A DNA stretch of 64,000 nucleotides, from assembly GCA_009746045.1 (NCBI GenBank), contig RPFO01000380.1, positions 1,126,343 through 1,190,342 on the forward strand. The letters are read 5' to 3'. The stretch comes from Mesostigma viride. Taxonomy: Eukaryota > Streptophyta > Mesostigmatophyceae > Mesostigmatales > Mesostigmataceae. Positions 20,162 through 32,885 of this stretch are shown piece by piece. Each line of letters starts with the position of its first letter. Within the stretch, counting starts at the first letter, position 1. Position numbers and translations under genes: made by a program. Below the pieces are notes generated by a model. The model was not told the origin of the DNA. It worked only from the letters and a program-made list of their open reading frames with translations, and ran no database searches.

Positions 20162-22733
20162 TCAAGTCCCACCAGAAAAGGGGTCCATGAGCCCTTTGAG
20201 CACAGGGTATTGTAGCTCAGCCTTGCTCTCCAGCTTGGTGAGGGCGTCTGCTGGGTTGTCAACACCAGGCACATGTTCAAGATGAGCAAGGTAAGACATC
20301 TCCTTCAGCAACAAATAATCCAGATCCCTGCTCCTGGCGAGCTGTCTGTGCACAAACTGCACCATGCCCATGCTGTCTGTCTTGACCAGTGTGTGCAGCT
20401 GCAAGCTACAGGAAGCTACCTGACAGAGCTGGTAGAATAACTCCCTGAGGTAAAGAGCAGTGTGTAGCCCCTCACATATTGCCCTGCACTCAGCAATGTC
20501 ACTGCTGGGCGTCACCCTGTTCTGTAACCTACTGTACCAGCTGACCAGAGAAGTGTGCTCCTGTTGTAGTGTAATGAGTGCTGCTGCCCTACCCCTGACA
20601 TCCGTCACCTTCCTGCTGTCCATGGAACTGTCCACAAAAAGCACCATGTTGAGTGGTTTGTACAAGTCCACAGCTGCCAGTATGAGTGGAGGTGAGCTCC
20701 TGACAGACTCAACCACCTGCTCTGCCCCTACCTCAACCAGCTGAGCATCTGTGAGCCTACTCAGCACCAACAAATCTGGGGCACAAATGCTAGCTAGCCA
20801 AGCCAACATTCCCCTGATTGTGGCACACCTGGCCTGGGTAATGGGCTGCTGGAGGGCATCAATGATCTGCTGAGGATAGTTGTTGCCACCCTCCATCTTG
20901 ATAAACCAAGTACCTGCCCTCTTGATCAGCGTGGCCTGCATTCCACAAAACACCATGGGCTCATCCTGCTTCATGTGCTGGACCTTTCCTAACTCAAACC
21001 TCTTCTGGATCTTGGACAGTACTGAATCCACCCACTCAGGAGGCCCTAAAAGGTGCAGGTCATCTCCATGCAGAGATGCAAACACAGGCAACCCTTCATG
21101 AGTACTCTGGAACAAGCAAGGATCAACTGGAGACACAGTAAAGCCACAGTGAGTTTTCAGAAACTTTTCCAGGCTCTTTCTCCAGATGATAGGGCTGGAC
21201 CTGAGACCCTCCAAACCCTTGAGTATTCTGAGATATTTTGACTTGATCTCTGCTCTCCACACCTTGGGCACTGTTACAAAGAAGGGAGGGATATCACGCC
21301 ACGTCTCCTTGGCCTGCTCCACATCACCTTGAGAAAAGCCCTCTTGAAATCAATCAGCACAGAGCTGTACGCAATGCCCTTGACCAGGAAAGACAGATAT
21401 ATACACAGAACAATCCTCCAGGTATCATGCAGCATCCCAGGCGTATACAACTCCTCATCTGTCAGCTCCCCCGTGCCATGGTACTCAGTCACAACTGGCC
21501 TCACATGTGGCACCTGCACCCGTCTATCTCCTTCAGCTTGAGCACAAACAAGAGCCTTAGCAACTGATGCTCCCTGGGCAACTCATCCACAGGCTCAGCA
21601 CAGTTAGACACTATCCAGTCATGCCCACTGGAGACAAACCCTAGAATCCATGCCTTAGCCATCTTGGGGCTTTGCATCAACTCTACCAACTGGTGCCAGG
21701 AAATAGGACTGTGACCAGCAATCTGGTACTTGTGCACCCCCAAGTCCCGTGGATCTAGGGTGGTTGGGATGATCAACAAGTCCTCAGCAATGGGCTCCTT
21801 GCCTTCAGGCCCCACACTCTGCTGCCCCTTCACAGCCTTGACTGCCACAGCTAGACCCTTGGAGTAGTGATATCTCTGGAGGGGCAAACTGCCATGACCT
21901 TCTAGTGCAAGCTCATCTGCTGACAGAGTCACTCCTGGCATGCACAAGAAATTCTGGCCCAAAATGGCAGGCCCCTGGTACCCTTCCACCACACAGAACG
22001 CAGTGGGGACACCCAGGATAGGCACAGTCACTTCCCCTAGGATCTTCATTGTTACAGTGCCCGTAAAGTCACTCACTGCCCTGCAGCCAGCCTTATTCAC
22101 CTTCAGGCCCTGAGCATCCTCCACCCTGATGATAGACACCTCTGAGTTAGTATCCACTTCTAGGGTAGCAGCCCAGCAAGAACCCCATTCAGTCAACTTA
22201 GATACCTTGGGATCCTTGTGCTTGTTGAACATGAGCGACCGGACAATGTCTGCCATGAGTGGCCTCTTGGACCCTGGTGCAGGCCCAGCCCCCGTTGGCT
22301 CCACCACAGGTGATGCAGTTGCCTCCTGCACCTCATCATCATCAGAGGGATAGCCACCTCCCACGTCAGTGACAGGCACATCAACTACCTGGTCCTTAAC
22401 CTGGCCCTCCAGCCAACACTGGGGTCCAGGCCCGTCTGCAGGCCAGATTGCATGTGGCTTGCGTTCCTTGACGTTGGCCCAGCTCAACCTGTAAACATGC
22501 CTGGGATTACTCTCCAAGGCCACAAGGCAGGAACGATTGGCATCTTCCACACAGGTCACCACCCCGTTCTGCCACTTGCCCCTCTTGCCCTGCATTGATG
22601 GCTCCTTCCACATTCTGACCTTCAGCCCCACCTGAGGCCTCAGCACATTCCAGCCCCTATCCTTGCGTCTCAACTGAGCAAACACCCTGTCTGCTTTCCT
22701 CAAGCAAGCCTGGACCACTTCCTGGGCTAGCAT
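20162..22733 (-). pseudogene. El2 pol, integrase C-terminus + protease-like + RT + RNase H
   Basis: Three overlapping frames (22733-21501, 21519-21274, 21322-20162) together give the C-terminal polyprotein. Recognisable in order: integrase C-terminal barrel (QNGVVTCVEDA), protease-like domain (EVDTNSEVSII then AILGQNFL), RT with LIDFKRAFLK, GLEGLRSSPIIW and ASLHGDDLHL (HGDD at 21059-21070), and RNase H (LFVDSSMDSR, DIAECRA, KTDSMG, NPADALTKL). Frame changes near 21510 and 21300 interrupt the RT N-terminus. No long deletion is seen. Either a recently decayed copy or indel errors in the assembly. Confidence 0.88.
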
Positions 22734-23695
22734 CCAAACTGCAGTGCTACAGGATTGACAGCCACCCCGTCATAATAGTAGTTTATTCTGAGGTTCAACT
22801 GTTCTTCCACCTGCCTGGTCCACACTGCCCTCTCCAAAGCAGATGCTACCAGTGGCACCTTAGGTTCTGCCAGCACTACGGTCTTGACCTCCCTGATGGA
22901 TCTCTCCACAGCACCTTGCTGTCCATGGCTCTCCCTGGGCGTGACCAGCAGCTTGCATGGCAGTTGCTCCTGCTGTGACAGTAGGCACTCAAACTGAATA
23001 TCAGCCTGTACTGTCTTGTACACCCCAAAGCCTGGTAAGAGAGTCTGCAAGCCCAGCAGCAGGGTATTCCCCTTCATATCTGGCAGAATCTGGAGCAGCC
23101 TGTACCTGCTAAATCTGTCCACTGCCACCAAAATGTATAAGCCCCTGATATGCTGGACGTCTACCTGGATGTCCCCCTTCTCCCTGGCAGGCTCCCTAGC
23201 ATGGGACCTTGGCTTCTTGGCAGCATTCTCCTTACAAGTACATTGCTCAGCTGCAGCCCTGCATGCTTCCCTCAGTGGCTCATCTCCAATCTTCCAACCA
23301 AACATCTCAGCCATGGCTGTGTGACCAAAGATATTGTGCAGCCTGCGTCCAGCATCCGTGTAGCTCAGTTGCCTAGCCAGATTACGCACCTGGGAAGACG
23401 CCTGGACGGGCCCTGCGTGTGAGGACGCAACATCCACCTTCTGCATCTTGGATCCAGAGGACCCAGCAGACCCTCCCAGCAGAGCATCTAGGCTCCCAGA
23501 GCCAACCCTGTCTGGGGACCCTCCACCTGTTGACAGTTGAGGGGATTGTTGTGCTGCAGCATGCATGCAATCTTGTGGAATGAGAACATCAGTACACCCC
23601 TGGTGCTGATCAGAGGTGGCACCCTGCCCAGATTTATTTACATGTGAAGCTGTGTCCCCACAGGGTGTCTCACTATGTACACGGGACTGCTTCAC
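22727..23695 (-). CDS. El2 pol, integrase N-terminal and catalytic core
   Basis: 322 codons. A Ser/Gly-rich N-terminal region is followed by the zinc-finger-like RRLHNIFGH ... EQCTCKE (the Cys pair is CxC here, against CxxC in El1 and El3). The DDE core is QVDVQHIRGLYILVAVD, VQADIQFECL and RESHGQQGAVER, in which the third acidic residue is the canonical Glu (22904-22906). The frame ends a few codons into the C-terminal domain and overlaps the next one at 22733. The integrase would join cDNA ends to the target with a 5-bp stagger. Confidence 0.85.
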   Translation of the reverse strand: MKQSRVHSETPCGDTASHVNKSGQGATSDQHQGCTDVLIPQDCMHAAAQQSPQLSTGGGSPDRVGSGSLDALLGGSAGSSGSKMQKVDVASSHAGPVQASSQVRNLARQLSYTDAGRRLHNIFGHTAMAEMFGWKIGDEPLREACRAAAEQCTCKENAAKKPRSHAREPAREKGDIQVDVQHIRGLYILVAVDRFSRYRLLQILPDMKGNTLLLGLQTLLPGFGVYKTVQADIQFECLLSQQEQLPCKLLVTPRESHGQQGAVERSIREVKTVVLAEPKVPLVASALERAVWTRQVEEQLNLRINYYYDGVAVNPVALQFGC

Positions 23696-23698
23696 TAG

Positions 23699-25022
23699 TC
23701 ACTTCTGATCAGACTGCCCCTTCTTCTTGTTTGGGCAATCCCTCTTCCAGTGACCTTCCTTGCCACAAGCAAAACACTTGCTCTTGCCAGACCCTCCCCC
23801 TGGGGCCTTGCTGTCCTGCTTGTTCTGGTTGCCTGAGGCCTGATTGTTATTCTGCCCCTGGCCACCACCCTTACCCTGCTGATGGCTGTTACGGTTGCCA
23901 GACTGGTTCCCCTGATTCTGGTTCCCCTGCTGACCTCCTCCACCACCCTGGTTCTGCTCCTTCTGGGCCTGCTTCCTTCTCCTGCTACCATACCGTGTCC
24001 CAGATGGGGTACGGTTCTTGCCCTGGCTAGCCTGAGACGCTGACCCTCCCTGAGAACTGATACCCTTGCAGGTAGGGACCCGGGTCCTGAAGTTTAGTAT
24101 CACACGCTTCAGAGCCCCCCAGGTGCCATCAGTGAGATCACAGAGCTGCCTAGCAGTAGCCCTACCTTCCTCTGACAAGCCCATCTTATCAAAGAAGTGG
24201 TCTGCTGCTGCCCTGACTGTCACACTGAAGCCCTGCTTCTTGCCTGCCTCCACGATCAACTCAAACCTGGCCAGCTCAGCAGCCACCTCACCCTTGATCT
24301 CAAACTCATCAAATTCTCTCTTCTTTTCCATGGTGAGATTGTGAACCCTGTCAGAAAACTCCTCCTTGATGTCATCTAGGAACTGCAGCCAAGTGTGCCC
24401 CTCTTTCAGAGCATGCCTAGCCATGTCATTGACCCTTTCAGACGACCCCTTGTTTGCGGTGGAAGAGTGAAACACCCTGACAATATCCACACCTGCTGCG
24501 ACAGAGCCCACGACTAGCTTCATGTCATCAAGCCATTTATCCAGGTTGTCTTGCTTCAGGGAGGGTTGAGCGCTTTCTGCCCATTCATGACTGTCACAGC
24601 ATCAGAAAATGGACGGGTGCCAGGCAACACACTCCCCACACGCACTGGTGGTGCCTGGGGAGGGTCAATCCTAGCCTCCAAACGCTCGGGCAACATACCA
24701 GACACCCTATCGTGAACAGCAGCTTGCTTTGCAGCACGCACACCTGGGGTGACGATGGCGTCCTCCTCACCAGGCGTTGTGAGCACCACTGCTCCGTAGG
24801 TCGCCTGGCACGCTTGACTTTCTCCGCCTCAGCTTGCCCATCACGCCACCGCTTGTGTGTTCTCCCGGCTCTGGGGTCCATCTCTGGGATAGGTTGCCCA
24901 GCTGGCGCCTCCACGCCCCTCTCCTCCATCGCCTCCCCTTCCTCTCTGGCGATGTCCTCCTCTGCCGTTCGCTCCCGTTGCTCCTCGAATGTCGCCGCAC
25001 CCCGGCTTGCCCTCCTAGGCAT
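23699..25022 (-). pseudogene. El2 gag/nucleocapsid-like ORF, broken by frame changes
   Basis: Begins at an ATG at 25022 (MPRRASRG), a charged Glu/Arg-rich N-terminus. Frame changes occur near 24780 and 24550. The last part (24523-23699) has a helical capsid-like region, then a Gln/Asn/Gly-rich tail and one canonical zinc knuckle CFACGKEGHWKRDC shortly before the stop. It ends 3 bp before the first codon of the integrase frame, consistent with gag-pol coupling. No protease is present between the zinc knuckle and the integrase. Confidence 0.8.
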
Positions 25023-25090
25023 TATATACAATGGCTGCGACCAACTTTGCAACAAGAAAACAGCAAACTCTCCACCTATCCTCCACCCCC

Positions 25091-26054
25091 TCAAGCCTCG
25101 TTTTCAGACGAAGCTTCTCCTGCAACCGGTGCAGGTGCTGGCTCGTGGAACGGTCCCTCCACCGGATTCAATGGCTGCCCCTGGTCGTCGTGAGTAGGCA
25201 CAGGCCTAATAACCACCGGAAGCCTCAAACCATACGCGTAATCACGTATCCAGCGAGAACGCCCCCACCTCAGCAAATGGCCTCACCTAAACCAACGTTG
25301 TCGTCAATGTGGTAGCGATTAAGCTCGTCCCGCTGCGCCTGCTCACGGCCCTCCTGAGAGCCGTCGCCCTCGTGACGCCTCTGGGCCGGCTGTACTACCG
25401 CCCCTGCTGGCTGATCTACGAAGTCGTAGAAGGCGTCGTCGGCTGAGACCTCTCGACCGCCAACCACGTCGACAGTCAAACTTAGCTGGTTTAACTCTCG
25501 GCGAGAATGTGGAGTATCCCGACTAGTGTAGATGGAGAAGGGATTAAGAGTAATGAAGACACGATCAGCAGCGCCTCTGGTCAACTCTAAGACAGAGTGC
25601 GCCAGATTCTGGCACTCTGCCACCAACGCCTGCGTACTGCCACGAACGATGGCCTCCCGCCTGTCCCGGGCGACCTGCACCACGTTTGGCACGCCGGTGT
25701 AGTCGTCCCCAAGGCGGAGATTGGCGACAAGGTCGTTTATCTCTCGGGCACCCCCGAGGCTTATGGCAATTATCTGCAAAAGCAGAGTGACCACCTGCTC
25801 AAACGCGAATGCGTTTGTGTGGCCAGCCCGCCAAGACGCTGGCAGCCTTCTGATGATTTCCGCGAGGTCCTCGCGAAATCTCAGCAGCTGCTCGGCTGCT
25901 CCTCGGACGTACTCGCCCGGCGCCGACACCGCTCTAATATTCGGCGCACTTCCTCCGAGTCCTCGTGCCCTCCTGCGGGTACTGGACTGGACGCCGCTAC
26001 CGTTGCTGCACGCGCAAAGGTGTTTGTCCTAGCTTCAGAGTCCGAATTCGACAT
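25091..26054 (-). pseudogene. El2 extra 5' ORF in the usual gag position, function unknown
   Basis: The first ATG after the 5' LTR (26054, 24 nt downstream) opens a frame starting MSNSDSEART. It shifts near 25935 to the 219-codon frame ending at 25270, and again near 25275 to the frame ending at 25091. Predicted product about 320 residues, mostly helical, no zinc knuckle, no family recognised. It sits where El1 and El3 have gag and could be a capsid protein separate from the zinc-knuckle protein encoded downstream, which would give El2 a two-ORF gag. That is inference. Confidence 0.55.
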
Positions 26055-26067
26055 ATCCGTCGACCAG

Positions 26068-26078
26068 ACTGTAATACG
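26068..26078 (-). promoter_or_regulatory. El2 primer-binding site candidate
   Basis: The sense strand reads CGTATTACAGT immediately after the 5' LTR. Its complement is found at 19510-19520 in the 3' region. The match stops exactly at the LTR edge. Confidence 0.6.
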
Positions 26079-26722
26079 ATTTAGATGAACGCGGATCAGT
26101 GAGTTTCTGGTCTTCCCAAGATGTGATGAATGGAGCCATGGTTTCAACCAGCGGCTTTTAACCTTTACCACAGTTGCCTCACTACCCTGTGGTCACTAGC
26201 CTGAGGCGGCAGTACCCACGGACGGTGTTGGGAAAAGACGCTTGGCCACTGCTGTGTCCGAGCCTTTCTAGGTCTCACCATTGCTGCCAGGCCTTGCACG
26301 CCTTGGCAGGTCCGCCACTGTCAATTTCCTTGGTTGCATCAATCCAGGACGTCTGTCCTTCCATGAATGACAGTAACGCTCTGGATTTATCCGTCATGAC
26401 AAGTACCCGTCCATCCCAGGCCTGCAGGACTGCCAGTCCTGAAGTCCTGTGACATTCTTGGTACCATCAACCAATATTGACCACAGTACCTCCTAGTGAC
26501 AGTCGGTCCTGTGACACGTAACGTGTGATGGTTCACCCAACACTGCCACGTGCCCTGTCCCTCACGTGTCCTTAGTCCTGGTACTGCTGTAGCGTCCGGC
26601 GGCATTACTTCGGGACTTGATAACTCTCAAGTTCCTTGTCCAAATGAGGCGTTTAGCACGGCGTTGGAAAAGCCACTTCAAGTATGATATGCTTAGCATA
26701 TTGCATCACCAATATGCTAACT
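26079..26722 (-). repeat. El2 5' LTR
   Basis: 644-bp LTR, partner of 17205-17848. An internal palindrome near its outer end (AGCATATTG...CAATATGCT) is present in both copies. Confidence 0.9.
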
Positions 26723-29700
26723 CAAGGGGCGGCTGCACACACACGTACACACACCATGCACGCAAGGGCCGGCTGCACACACACGTACATACACCGCGCA
26801 CGCAAGGGGCGGCTGCACACACACGTACATATACACCATGCACGCAAGGGGCGGCTGCACACACATGTACATCCACCGCGCACGCAAGGGGCGAGTGCAC
26901 ACACACGTACACACACCGCGCACGCAAGGGGCGGCTGCACACACACGTACACACACCATGCACGCAAGGGCCGGCATGCACACACACGTACATCCACCGC
27001 GCACGCAAGGGGCAACTGCACACACATGTACACACACCGCGCACGCTTGGGGCGGCTGCACTCACATGTACACACACCGCGCACGCAAGGGCCGGCTGCA
27101 CACACACTTACACTCACCATGCACGCATGGGGCGGCTGCACACACACGTACACACACCGCGCACGCAAGGGACGGCTGCACACACACGTACATACACCGC
27201 GCACGCAAGGGGCGGCTGCACACACACGTACATACACCATGCACGCAAGGGGCGGCTGCACACACATGTACATCCACCGCGCACGCAAGGGGCGAGTGCA
27301 CACACACGTACACACACCGCGCACGCAAGGGGCGGCTGCACACACACGTACACACACCATGCACGCAATTGCCGGCATGCACACACACGTACATCCACCG
27401 CGCACGCAAGGGGCAACTGCACACACATGTACACACACCGCGCACGCTTGGGGCGGCTGCACTCACATGTACATACACTGCGCACGCAAGGGGCGGCTGC
27501 ACACACACGTACACACACCATGCACGCAATTGCTGGCATGCACACACACCCACTGCCCGCACATGTACATCCACCGCGCACGCAAGGGGCGCCTGCACCC
27601 ACATGTACATACACCGTGCACGCAAGGACAAGGATGAACACACATGTACACACACCATGCACGCAAGGGCCGGCTGCACACACACGTACATACACCGCGC
27701 ACGCAAGGGGCTGCTGCACACACACTTACACACAAAATGCACGCTTGGGGCGACGGCACTCACATGTACATACACCGCGCACGAAAGGGGTGGCTGCACA
27801 CACACGTACATCCACCGCGCACGCAAGGGGCGGCTGCACACACACATACATACACCATGCACGCAAGGGGCGAGTGCAAAAACATGTACATACACCGCGC
27901 ACGCAAGGGGCAACTGCCCACACATGGACATACACTGCGCACGCAAGGGGAGGCTGCATTAACACGTACATACACCGCGCACGCAAGGGGCGGCTGCACA
28001 CACACGTACACACACCATGCACGCAAGGGCCGGCTGCACACACACGTACATACACCGCGCACGCAAGGGGCGGCTGCACACACACGTACATATACACCAT
28101 GCACGCAAGGGGCGGCTGCACACACATGTACATCCACCGCGCACGCAAGGGGCGAGTGCACACACACGTACACACACCGCGCACGCAAGGGGCGGCTGCA
28201 CACACACGTACACACACCATGCACGCAAGGGCCGGCATGCACACACACGTACATCCACCGCGCACGCAAGGGGCAACTGCACACACATGTACACACACCG
28301 CGCACGCTTGGGGCGGCTGCACTCACATGTACACACACCGCGCACGCAAGGGCCGGCTGCACACACACTTACACTCACCATGCACGCATGGGGCGGCTGC
28401 ACACACACGTACACACACCGCGCACGCAAGGGACGGCTGCACACACACGTACATACACCGCGCACGCAAGGGGCGGCTGCACACACACGTACATACACCA
28501 TGCACGCAAGGGGCGGCTGCACACACATGTACATCCACCGCGCACGCAAGGGGCGAGTGCACACACACGTACACACACCGCGCACGCAAGGGGCGGCTGC
28601 ACACACACGTACACACACCATGCACGCAATTGCCGGCATGCACACACACGTACATCCACCGCGCACGCAAGGGGCAACTGCACACACATGTACACACACC
28701 GCGCACGCTTGGGGCGGCTGCACTCACATGTACATACACTGCGCACGCAAGGGGCGGCTGCACACACACGTACACACACCATGCACGCAATTGCTGGCAT
28801 GCACACACACCCACTGCCCGCACATGTACATCCACCGCGCACGCAAGGGGCGCCTGCACCCACATGTACATACACCATGCACGCAAGGACAAGGATGAAC
28901 ACACACGTACATACACCATGCACGCAAGGGCCGGCATGCACACACACGTACATACACTGCGCACGCAAGGGGCAACTGCACACACACGTACACACCATGC
29001 ACGGAAGGGACGGCTGCACTTACATGTACATCCACCGCGCAACCACGGGGCGGCTGCACACACACGTACATACACCGCGCACGCAAGGGGCGGCTGCACA
29101 CACACGTACATACACCGCGCACGCAAGGGGCGGCTGCACACACACGTACACACACCTTGCACGCAATTGCCGGCATGCACACACACGTACATCCACCGCG
29201 CACGCAAGGGGCAACTGCCCACACATGTACACACACCGCGCACGCAAGGGCCGGCTGCACACACACGTACATACACCGCGCACGCAAGGGGCAACTGCAC
29301 ACACACGTACACACACCATGCACGCAAGGGCCGGCTGCACTCACATGTACACACACCATGCACGCAAGGGCCGGCTGCACACACACTTACACACACAATG
29401 CACGCTTGGGGCAACGGCACTCACATGTACATACACCATGCACGCAAGGGGCGGCTGCACACACACGTACACACACCATGCACGCAAGGAGCGACTTCAC
29501 GCACAGGTACACACACCATGCACGCAAGGTTCGGCTGCACACACATGTACATCCACCGCGCACGCAAGGGGCGAGTGCAAACACATGTACATACACCGCG
29601 CACGCAAGGGCCGGCTGCACTCAATTGTACATACACCGCCCATGCAAGGGGCAGCTGCACACACACGTACATACACTGCGCACGCAAGGGGCTGCTGCAC

Positions 29701-32390
29701 ACACACTTACACTCACCATGCACGCAAGGGGCGGCTGCACACACACGTACACACACCGCGCACGCAAGGGACGGCTGCACACACACGTACATACACCGCG
29801 CACGCAAGGGGCGGCTGCACTTACATGTACACACACCGCGCACGCAAGGGGCGGCTGCACACACACGTACATACACCGCCCACGCAAGGACCGGCTCCAC
29901 TCACATGTACATCCACCGCGCAACCACGGGGCGGCTGCACACACACGTACATACACCGCGCACGCAAGGGGCGGCTGCACACACACGTACATACACCGCG
30001 CACGCAAGGGGCGGCTGCACTCACATGTACGTACACCGCGCACGCAAGGGGCAACTGCCCGCACATGTACATCCACCGCGCACGCAAGGGGCGAGTGCAC
30101 ACACACGTACACACACCGCGCACGCAAGGGGCGGCTGCACACACACGTACACACACTGCGCACGCAAGGGGCGGCTGCACTTACATGTACACACACCGCG
30201 CACGCAAGGGGCGGCTGCACACACACGTACATACACCGCCCACGCAAGGACCGGCTCCACTCACATGTACATCCACCGCGCAACCACGGGGCGGCTGCAC
30301 ACACACGTACATACACCGCGCACGCAAGGGGCGGCTGCACACACACGTACATACACCGCGCACGCAAGGGGCGGCTGCACTCACATGTACGTACACCGCG
30401 CACGCAAGGGGCAACTGCCCGCACATGTACATCCACCGCGCACGCAAGGGGCGAGTGCACACACACGTACACACACCGCGCACGCAAGGGGCGGCTGCAC
30501 ACACACGTACACACACCATGCACGCAAGGGCCGGCATGCACACACACGTACATCCACCGCGCACGCAAGGGGCAACTGCACACACATGTACACACACCGC
30601 GCACGCTTGGGGCGGCTGCACTCACATGTACACACACCGCGCACGCAAGGGCCGGCTGCACACACACTTACACTCACTATGCACGCATGGGGCGGCTGCA
30701 CACACACGTACACACACCGCGCACGCAAGGGACGGCTGCACACACACGTACATCCACCGCGCACGCAAGGGGCAACTGCACACACACATTAACACACCAT
30801 GCACGCAAGGGGCGGCTGCACACACATGTACATCCACCGCGCACGCAAGGGGCGACTGACATACACCATGCACGCAAGGACAAGGATGCACACACATGTA
30901 CATACACCGCGCACGCAAGGGGCGGCTGCACACACACGTACATACACCGCGCACGCAAGGGGCGAGTGCGCACACACGTACATACACCGCGCACGCAAGG
31001 GGCGGCTGCACACACACGTACATACACCGCGCACGCAAGGGGCCAGTGCAAGCACATGTACATACACCATGCACGCAAGGGCCGGCATGCACAGAAACGT
31101 ACATACACCGCGCACGCAAGGGGCTGCTGCACACACACGTACACACACCATGCACGCACGGGGCGGCTGCACACACACGTACATCCACTGCGCACGCACG
31201 GGGCGACTGCACACACATGTACATAAACCATGCACGCAAGGGGCGGCTGCACACACATGTACATCCACCGCGCACGCAAGGGGCGAGTGCAAACACACAT
31301 ACACACACAATGCACGCTTGGGGCAACGGCACTCACATGTACATACACCATGCACGCAAGGGGCGGCTGCACACACACGTACACACACCATGCACGCAAG
31401 GAGCGACTTCACGCACAGGTACACACACCATGCACGCAAGGTTCGGCTGCACACACATGTACATCCACCGCGCACGCACGGGGCCAGTGCAAGCACATGT
31501 ACATACACCATGCACGCAAGGGGCGGCTGCACACACATGTACATACACCGCGCACGCAAGGGGCGAGTGCAAACACATGTACATACACCGCGCACGCAAG
31601 GGGCAACTGCCCGCACATGTACATCCACCGCGCACGCAAGGGGCGGCTGCACACACATGTACACACACCATGCACGCAAGGACAAGGATGCACACACATG
31701 TACACACACCCTGCACGCAAGGGGCGGCTGCACACACACGTACACACACCGCGCACGCAAGGGGCGAGTGCAAACACATGTACATACACCATGCACGCAA
31801 GGACAAGGATGCACACACATGTACACACACCATGCACGCAAGGGGCGGCTGCACACACACGTACATACACAATGCACGGTTGGGGCGACGGCACTCACAT
31901 GTACATACACCATGCACGCAAGGACAAGGATGCACACGCATGTACATACACCGCGCACGCAAGGGGCGGCTGCACACACATGTACATACACCATGCACGC
32001 AAGGGGCGGCTGCACACACATGTACATCCACCGCGCACGCAAGGGGCGAGTGCACACACACGTACACACACCGCGCACGCAAGGGGCGGCTGCACACACA
32101 CGTACACACACCATGCACGCAATTGCCGGCATGCACACACACGTACATCCACCGCGCACGCAAGGGGCAACTGCACACACATGTACACACACCGCGCACG
32201 CTTGGGGCGGCTGCACTCACATGTACATACACTGCGCACGCAAGGGGCGGCTGCACACACACGTACACACACCATGCACGCAATTGCTGGCATGCACACA
32301 CACCCACTGCCCGCACATGTACATCCACCGCGCACGCAAGGGGCGCCTGCACCCACATGTACATACACCATGCACGCAAGGACAAGGATG
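26723..32390 (+). repeat. 40-bp satellite array, segment 5 with higher-order repeats
   Basis: The longest uninterrupted satellite stretch (5.7 kb). The block from about 26724 to 27631 recurs at an offset of 1261 bp (about 27985-28892). A 360-bp unit (nine monomers) is tandemly duplicated at about 29813-30172 and 30173-30532. A plus-strand frame of 1391 codons runs through most of the segment and is considered non-coding. Confidence 0.95.
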
Positions 32391-32872
32391 AGTTGGTTGG
32401 AGACCCATCTAGGGTCCACATGGGTCCTCAGAGATAGAGGATCTTGTACAGATTACTACAATATACTTTATTGTAGTATTGGGCCAATGGCTGTACTTCA
32501 CTAGTACTCGCCAATGGGATAACGCCACGTAGAATATGTGGGCGTCTCCCAGGCCTCCACGTCACCGGCTGGTCAAGGGCCGGTGTAGTACTGTCAATAG
32601 GACTGAGCCGACTATCGGCCTATTATGTATGCGCATCTGCCTTGGTACCTCCTAGAGGATTCTAGAAGTATCTAACACGCGGCATGCACTGAACTACACG
32701 GAATGCATGTCCACGTAGGATATTCAGCAAGACTGATGAAGGTGCCAAGCGCAATAGAATATATGCGCAACGAAGACGAATTATGCAGCAACGACAATAA
32801 CGTATGAGAACAATAAACACAACGTTCATTTCATGCTTTCTGATTTACATCGCATTCCATTTATTTGCAACT
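32391..32872 (+). repeat. El3 5' LTR
   Basis: 482 bp, AGTTGGTTGG...TTTGCAACT. ACTACAATATACTTTATTGT near 32455 and the AT-rich end are possible promoter/terminator parts, but I cannot define the transcription start. Confidence 0.92.
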
Positions 32873-32883
32873 TGTATTCATTG
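32873..32883 (+). promoter_or_regulatory. El3 primer-binding site candidate
   Basis: TGTATTCATTG directly after the LTR; the first nine bases are shared with El1. The exact reverse complement CAATGAATACA lies at 38314-38324. The gag ATG begins only 3 nt downstream. Confidence 0.65.
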
Positions 32884-32885
32884 CA

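Larger units (their letters stand above)
17205..26722 (-). mobile_element. Copia-like LTR retrotransposon El2 (large, frame-disrupted, with nested MITE)
   Basis: A 9518-bp element on the minus strand with 644-bp LTRs (17205-17848, 26079-26722) and target duplication CAAGG (17200-17204, 26723-26727). In the sense direction the LTR begins AGTTAGC and ends CTAAAT. Order: leader of 24 nt, an extra N-terminal ORF, a gag with one zinc knuckle, integrase, protease-like domain, RT, RNase H, then a long 3' region holding a 1345-bp MITE (17980-19324). Several frame changes interrupt the coding part. Between 19329 and 20161 there is no gene; that stretch holds the hairpin at 19498-19532 and a tRNA T-arm-like sequence at 19713-19729 (TAGGG/CCCTA stem, 7-nt loop; minus strand). 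Confidence 0.9.
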
